Shown here piece after piece: positions 58,215 to 64,000 of a DNA stretch of 64,000 nucleotides; positions within the stretch are counted from its first letter, which is position 1, and every line of letters begins with the position of its first letter. Origin of the DNA: Reticulitermes speratus (Eukaryota > Arthropoda > Insecta > Blattodea > Rhinotermitidae); contig JAJKFL010000042.1 of assembly GCA_021186555.1 (NCBI GenBank), positions 42,383,980-42,447,979 of the forward strand, given 5' to 3'. The notes under the pieces were generated by a model. That model saw nothing but the letters and a program-made list of their open reading frames with translations, made no database searches and was not told where the DNA came from. The translations under genes were made by a program, and so were the position numbers.

Positions 58215-58518
58215 GAGGTAAAGGTAAAGCAATCCCATTACAGGCCTGGACAGACCCTTAGGGTTCCAGGAGGTTGAGACTCCCAGATTTCTAGACAATC
58301 GGCACATGAAGATGGTAAGGTTGTCAGCCCTACGCACCGACCGCCTTTACCCCCCCCCCCCCCCCCAAGGAAATACTCCTGGTACTCATTTCTGTTAGAG
58401 GCTGAGTCGACCCCAGGGACATAGTGCGATCGATCAATGACACCATCGGGAATCGAACCCGCGACCTTCCGGCTTGTAGCGCAGTGCCTCAACCAACGGC
58501 GCCACCGCGTGGCCCCAC
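58215..58518 (-). repeat. SINE-C, a third tRNA-derived SINE
   Basis: Reverse orientation: tail aggtaaaggtaaagcaatcc, body with a 17-C run, B-box gggaatcgaacccgcgacct and head gcgcagtgcctcaaccaacg. The tail matches SINE-B, the body does not. Confidence 0.65.
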
Positions 58519-58639
58519 AGAATTAATATAACACGATAAATACAAACACAATATAAACATAATTTCCACTCACGTTGTAAGAAATCATATTGTACAGACC
58601 AAAAATATAGCAAAGACAAAAGATGTTTTTCCTTTTCCA

Positions 58640-60786
58640 CCCATCCACTCTTAACCTCGGCACCACCTTTACCCCCGCAGAAGGATGCTGCGCGGGCCCC
58701 AGAGCTGGTGTGGACGTTTTGGAGAAGAAAAAATCTCTTATCCCTACCGGGATTTTTTTTTTTTTTTAAAACTCTTTATTAATGACAAGTATAAGTACAT
58801 TCAATCATACATTACGTGATGAACATTATTACTGAAAGGTATTCCATTTAGAGTATTTAGTGATCCAGATTTTCTTCTTGTTCTCTGTTTATTCCCGTGT
58901 CACTCTCTTCATGTCTGTCTTCCAATGTGCATTATGTTATAATGGAGATGCAATCCAACGGTCGTCTTCAGTAGTCAATAATATCTAAGTACTTTCCACA
59001 ATACGATGGTCTCTTGTGTGTGGCGTAAATTTTTTTTCTTGCTCTTCTTAAGAAATCCATGTAGTCCTGTCTTGTTGGTGTCTCGTTGTTGTGAATATAC
59101 CCTATCATATGGCCTATAAGCCAAATTACTGCGTTATGTCTCTGTGGTGGGTAAATGTTGTAGTTGGGGAGGCAGATCCATTCGTTTTTTATTTCGGTTG
59201 TTGATGTTCTCAGGATATATGCGATCCTCTGTTTTGTCCATGCCCATATTTCTTGTGCTCGTGCGCATTCTGTGTATCTGTGTAGTACTGTGTCTTTCTT
59301 TCTACAATCCTTGCATTCTCCCGTATCGTGAAGCTTGATTTTATGTAATCGTTCGTTGGTGGGAACGATGTCGTGCACAACCGTGTACCATATTGTTCTA
59401 GTTGTGGTTGGTAGGAATAGTTTGTTTATATTTTTCCATATGGTCGTCCAGTTGCTGTGTGGGTGTTTTTCTTGTACACGGATTGGTAATGTTACACTAA
59501 TATGAAATTTTGCAGAGTAGAGTGTCTTGTATACGTTCTGTTTATATGTATCATCTTTGTCTTCGGCTTTTTTTGGGCCTATATACGCTAATTCTTGAAA
59601 ATAGATGCGTAAGTATTCAATCTCCTTTGGAAGTGGGACCCATTGCGGGGGGTTCTGGTTTTGTACATATTGTGCGTGTTGTTTTATCCATTTTCCTGTG
59701 ATGTTCCCTCTTTGTTGATATTGTTTCATTATGCGCGTGATGTATAGTGTGCAACATTTCGCTTTGATATTAATCATTGCAAGTCCTCCTGCGTGTTTTT
59801 CCCTGTGCAGTGTTGATGCCGGTACGCGGAATATGTTCCCTGTCCATATGTATTGGTGAATTATTGTCGTAATTTTTTGGGCTTTTTCTTCTGGTATAGG
59901 AACAATCTGTGCTGTGTACCAAATCTTAGATAAGTGGTAGGCGTTGTTGATCCAGATACGTTGTTGTAGATCTAAATTTCTGGTGTGTGCGTCTTTGATG
60001 GTTCCTTGTATTATTTTAACTTTTTCGTTCCAAGTATATTCGATAGTATGTTGTATCGTTGAGCCATAATATATTCCTAGTATTTTATTTGTGGGTTGAT
60101 ATCTTATTCCTTCTAGGTCGTGTGTTTGGTCCCAGTTGCCTATAGGGAGCGCGGTGCTTTTTGCCCAGTTGATTTGGGCTCCCGCTGCCTGTTTATATAT
60201 CTTTAATGTCTGCTTTAGAATGTATAAGTCTCGTGTATCACGTAGAATGACGGTAATGTCGTCCGCGTATGCTATACATGTTACTGGTTTTTCGTCCTTC
60301 CCTATTTTCAATCCTCTGAGTTTCATTTTTAATAGGCTTAGGTATGGGTCTATTACAATTGCGTATAATATCGAACTCAGCGGACACCCCTGCCGTATTG
60401 AGCAGCGTATTGGTATGTCGCTCGTGAAGTGACCATTGATGTTTATTTTGGATACGGCGTCTTCGTATAATGACAGGATCGCTTGTGTCATGTTTTGTCC
60501 GTAGTTGTGTGTTTGTAATACCCTTCTTAAATATTCGTGGGCAATATTGTCAAACGCTCTTTCAAAGTCAATTACCATCATACATATTCCTTGTGCGGTG
60601 TGTTGTCCTGCCGCTATCACATCACGTATACCTGCTGCTGCGTCTATTATGTTCCTGTCTTTTACCGCACTGTACTGTTCTTCATTCATTATATCTCCCA
60701 TTGTTGTCTGTAGACGTCTTGCACATTCGAACCCCGGACCACCCAGATCGTAGCCTAGCCGCCATACTGACTGCGCTACCCCGGCT
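58640..60786 (-). repeat. SINE-B split by the LINE insertion
   Basis: 3' part at 58640-58752 (ending ctaccgggatt) and head at 60725-60786 (attcgaaccccggaccaccc); together they rebuild one SINE-B, interrupted within the B-box. Confidence 0.8.
58755..60724 (-). mobile_element. 5'-truncated non-LTR retrotransposon (LINE) with reverse transcriptase
   Basis: A long minus-strand frame (stop near 58968) encodes the reverse transcriptase and C-terminal part of a LINE. Seen in order: DFERAFDNIAHEYL, RQGCPLSSILYAIVIDPYL, catalytic YADDITVI, GAQINWAKS, KILGIYYG, and a zf-RVT-like C-terminus (CKDCRKKDTVLHRYTEC). This arrangement resembles L1/Tx1-type elements. The N-terminal RT part and the endonuclease are missing; the frame runs upstream into SINE sequence. 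A 15-T run at 58753-58767 is the poly(A) tail. The frame is uninterrupted over about 580 codons, so the insertion is young. It splits a SINE-B copy. Confidence 0.85.
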
Positions 60787-61319
60787 CCAAATAGCAATGG
60801 TACGGAGTCAAAATTACTTAACAAAAGGCGCCATACTTAAGAGCTTTCAGCTGACAAAAGCCCTTATACAGAGTAGCAGTTAGCTATTAGACAAAACTTA
60901 AATGTTGACTTTATAAAGACTTCGATATCAAGGTTTATGATCTTAATGTTGGATGGCACAGCATTGTATAACATCGTTAGTGCATAATTCACACCTTTCT
61001 TGTAACTAGTAATGTTGGCATTTGGCACATGGAGGTCGTCTTTGTCTCGTATTTACACTTGCAGCATATGGGTAAGAAACACGGACCCGCATTCTGAAGG
61101 AAAAATGGATGTTGGAGATATGCCTAAGCTGACGGAAATATATAGCACTGGGAGGTGTAAATTAACGATAGAATGAGTTTACGTTTTTTCGCATACGACT
61201 GTAAATTTTTAAACCGACTTCCATCTACGAGTAAATTAGTGATTCAGATATAACGGACTAGCGTCAACCAATCTACGCACGAGACAACCGAACGGTATAT
61301 TCATCGGCGAGTTTAGTTT

Positions 61320-61562
61320 GATGAGCCGGAACAGCTGAACCAGTGTAGCAACCCGGTCACAGGTTTGACGACCGGGGTTCAAATCCTGGCGTAAATTCTC
61401 TTCACCGTCATTTTAGATCGACAATGGGGCCCAGCCAGCGCCCTACAGTGGGTTCCGAAGGGCTCTTTCCACGGGAGTAAAGCGGTCACAGCGTGAACAT
61501 CATCACTCCCCTCCATCCCCTCCACCTACCTAGTGCCGACAGCAATACGTGTTCATGGTGTG
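61320..61562 (+). repeat. SINE-B, diverged
   Basis: ggggttcaaatcctggcgta, caatggggcccagccagcgc, gggagtaaagcggtcacagc. Confidence 0.65.
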
Positions 61563-61861
61563 GTGTTTAATTAAGTACAGAGAAAACTTCACTTCTAACA
61601 TTCGATTGGTTTAGGAAAAACACGTAAGTATTCAAACATCATTCTTATCCTAACACATGCATTATGAGGGTGATAAACCAAAGACTGCAGAAGACAGACA
61701 ATTAGCACGCACGAGGGAAGAAGCGCAGGCGAATGTTTATTGTGAGGAACCACAATGGGCATTTGAGAGAAACAGGGCGTTTGTGTACACGGTGCTGAAA
61801 ATTCGGATTCCATAACAGGAGAAGTTTCTTGACCAAGTCAGCAATTAGCAACAGCTCAGGA

Positions 61862-62112
61862 CGGCCGTGCCATGGCTCAGGCGGTCAGTCGCCGGCCTCC
61901 CATCCGCGGAGGCCAGGGTTCGATCCCGGGTCAGTCCATGTGGGATTTGTGGTGGACAAAGTGGCACTGGGACAGGTTTTCCCCTGTCAATTTCATTCCA
62001 CCAGTGCTCCATTACTTGTAAAAATGAAAAAAAAAATGATCATTTTTCATCTTCATCACATGGTTGCACAAGAATCCTTAAGGCTGCGGTGCGTCCGTAG
62101 CATCTGCTGCGG
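61862..62112 (+). repeat. SINE-A, full-length copy
   Basis: Best copy: A-box-like ggctcaggcggtcag, B-box gggttcgatcccgg, core tccatgtgggatttgtggtg, aagtggcactgggacaggtt, then an A-rich link and the 3' module gctgcggtgcgtccgtagca. Confidence 0.85.
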
Positions 62113-62292
62113 TGTCCTTAAAAAACTGCTCAGGACAGTAACGTTAAAAATGTTTTTAAACTTTTTTACACCAGTGTTGCCCGATGTTCTTTATTTAGTA
62201 GCCTGGACAGGCCCAAATATTAAGATAAATATAATCAGAGATATAACAATTTCAGCAAGAAAAGTGCAAAATCAGCCTCTGAAGAAAAAAAA

Positions 62293-62333
62293 GTGGTTGG
62301 TAATGTCGGGTGGTATCCGACATTACCAACCAC
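62293..62333. repeat. 17-bp perfect inverted repeat
   Basis: GTGGTTGGTAATGTCGG and its complement separated by seven bases (gtggtat). No T-run follows and no gene is adjacent, so I do not call it a terminator. Confidence 0.75.
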
Positions 62334-62339
62334 ACTGAC

Positions 62340-63590
62340 AAACACTTCCAATCTTAAACAAGGAAGTCAGGCACGACAAGAATCAAATAACATTGATATT
62401 ATTCAAAAGTTCCTAAGATGTTGAACTTCAAAACAACACCTTTGACTTGCCAAAAGAAAGAACAAGTGAAATGTGGCAGGTAATGTCAGTTACGTCTACA
62501 ATCCGAATCTCTGTCATTCAAAACCTACTGGCGCTAGCAATATCATTCACAATGCATCTAACAGCTAAAATGAGGCTCATTCGAACATTGTGTACAAGAT
62601 CGCGACAAATATTATAACTGCTTACTGATCTTTAAAAATTTCGATTTTCGGGAAACACAAAAAAAAGGTTGCTGTAAAATGAGTGTAACTCACTTTACCA
62701 ACATGGTGACTGTTCACAACAGGTTTCTTACAGTAGCACAACTTAGCTCATCTATTCTCTGCAAAATTGTAGCACCAGTATACCTAGAGGGGGGTACCCG
62801 AAATTACCAGACATATCCGACAATCCCCTCCCTCAATATACTAATATCATGGAGTTCGCTGCATTTTTAAAACAGACTTGACCACTCTGGTCACCCTCTC
62901 CGAACGCACAATGTACAATCACCAACATCTTACACAGTTTATTATCGGTTGCTAATTACAATGGAACAGATGATTCCCAAAATAACGCAACTAAAACGAA
63001 GACAGGCAACGTACGTATAAAGTAACACTGAGGAGCGTTCGCATAACCATTGTTACCGTGGAAAAGAAATAAGTATTACATATTCTGAGTGTGTGTTTGT
63101 AGCCTTAGTTATCCAGCACGCAATGCGAATGTGCCGTATTATATCATCTGTGGCCTGTCTGGCTCAACCATATTTTTCCACATTATCTCATAAACGGCAC
63201 AATTTTCGGGGGGGGGGGGGGGGGAAGTTATTGAACATAAAATGTGTGTTTTGATGTTCTCTGCACCATTTGCCTAAAACATTTCTCATTCTAAGAAGAA
63301 TTCAGCGAGATATTATCGCAAATGTAAATAGGTCTTCATGTAAAGTACCCGTTATTCTTGTCAGATTTTAATGAAAGTTAAATTTTCTCGACAGATTTTC
63401 GAAAAAAAAAACTCAAATATCAAATTTCCTGAAAATCCGTCCAGTGGGAGCCGAGTTGGTCCATGCGGACGGACTGACAACATGACGAAGCTAATCGTCG
63501 GTTTTCGCAATTTTGCGAACTCGCCTAAAAATGGATTTTTAATGTGTCAACAACTGCACATTTTTTTTAAAACGGGCTAGACCACAGAAT
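62340..63590. other. No gene recognised
   Basis: Anonymous AT-rich DNA with one G17 run. The next isthmin-like exon is not here. Confidence 0.35.
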
Positions 63591-63591
63591 A

Positions 63592-63815
63592 GGGCCAAGA
63601 GATGTTCGTGTTCCGCAAAGAGTCAAGGCCACCTTGAAATTCGTCAAGCCTCCTATTCAGTGCCTACCGAGGACTCTTTCCTCTGAAGCGGCCGGGGTGT
63701 GAAGCACTCACCTCGATCTAGTGCTGAAGTTATGACGGCATGGATTTACACCTCCACTTCCCATACGCTTTCATAGCGTCGTGCTTAATTATGCACATGG
63801 ACTTTACCTTCACAT
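63592..63815 (+). repeat. SINE-B, 5'-truncated and diverged
   Basis: gggccaagagatgttc, aagcctcctattcagtgcct, gaagcggccggggtgtgaag, tagtgctgaagtt, tttcatagcgt. Confidence 0.65.
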
Positions 63816-64000
63816 TCTTCGTTACGTACCTCTTATGATCTGGGACTCAGATCTGCGACCGCAAAGCTGAGGAAACTGTAGAAGTCTGAGTTAGATAATA
63901 CTGGTTCCCATTCCTTAACGGCCGCAAACCTGGGTCCCGAACTGTATTTATCTATATTAGAAAAATATGAAACGTTCGTTAAAGTAACATTTTTGTAGAA

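Noticed and set aside
61829..62338. 169-codon plus-strand frame
   Set aside because: It is a SINE-A copy read through into flanking DNA.
1..64000. CRISPR arrays, operons, bacterial promoters or terminators
   Set aside because: The window is clearly eukaryotic; short tandem arrays here have no spacer-repeat pattern.

Overview
This is a eukaryotic, intron-rich, AT-rich nuclear window. It carries animal genes with GT-AG introns and a dense load of tRNA-derived SINEs and transposon debris. The gene families (AFG2A/SPATA5, Aph-1, isthmin-type AMOP), and repeat peptides I associate with cockroach and termite genomes, suggest an insect, most probably Blattodea. The lineage is an inference from memory of repeat sequences, not something the sequence proves.

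Layout. 1-9.3 kb: AT-rich, mostly anonymous sequence with a Tigger/pogo-like element with TA target duplication (866-1589), a 78-bp TA-flanked MITE (4049-4126), SINE copies, a LINE remnant and one exon-like segment (3498-3579). 9.3-25.5 kb: a minus-strand gene for the double AAA-ATPase AFG2A (SPATA5), assembled from 11 well-supported exons plus one candidate 53-nt exon that restores the frame. The model gives 845 residues, initiator to stop. Its introns hold tandem repeats (10.25-11.2 kb), a Penelope-like retroelement fragment with 285-bp inverted arms (14.38-15.35 kb), a LINE 3' end (20.83-21.3 kb) and SINEs. 25.5-28.7 kb: intergenic DNA with a degraded transposase. 28.7-31.05 kb: a complete two-exon plus-strand Aph-1 gene (240 residues), head-to-head with AFG2A. 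31-36.9 kb: AT-rich flank with a fold-back repeat and a non-autonomous hAT element with a perfect 8-bp target duplication. 36.9-64 kb: a visibly more GC/CpG-rich, SINE-dense region with a Tigger pseudogene, hAT-like MITEs, fold-back elements, a 55-bp tandem repeat, a 5'-truncated LINE nested in a SINE, and the large exon of an isthmin-like secreted protein (55302-56461) whose AMOP domain runs off its 3' splice donor. A possible signal-peptide exon for the same gene lies 12.7 kb upstream (42341-42553).

The three genes do not form a pathway. AFG2A acts in cytoplasmic pre-60S ribosome maturation, Aph-1 is a membrane scaffold of gamma-secretase, and isthmin-like proteins are secreted. No new multi-gene system is evident. 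The most unusual signal is a family of fold-back elements sharing a hammerhead-ribozyme-like hairpin (CTGANGA, stem-loop, GAAAC). One of them carries what looks like the C-terminal GIY-YIG endonuclease region of a Penelope-like element.
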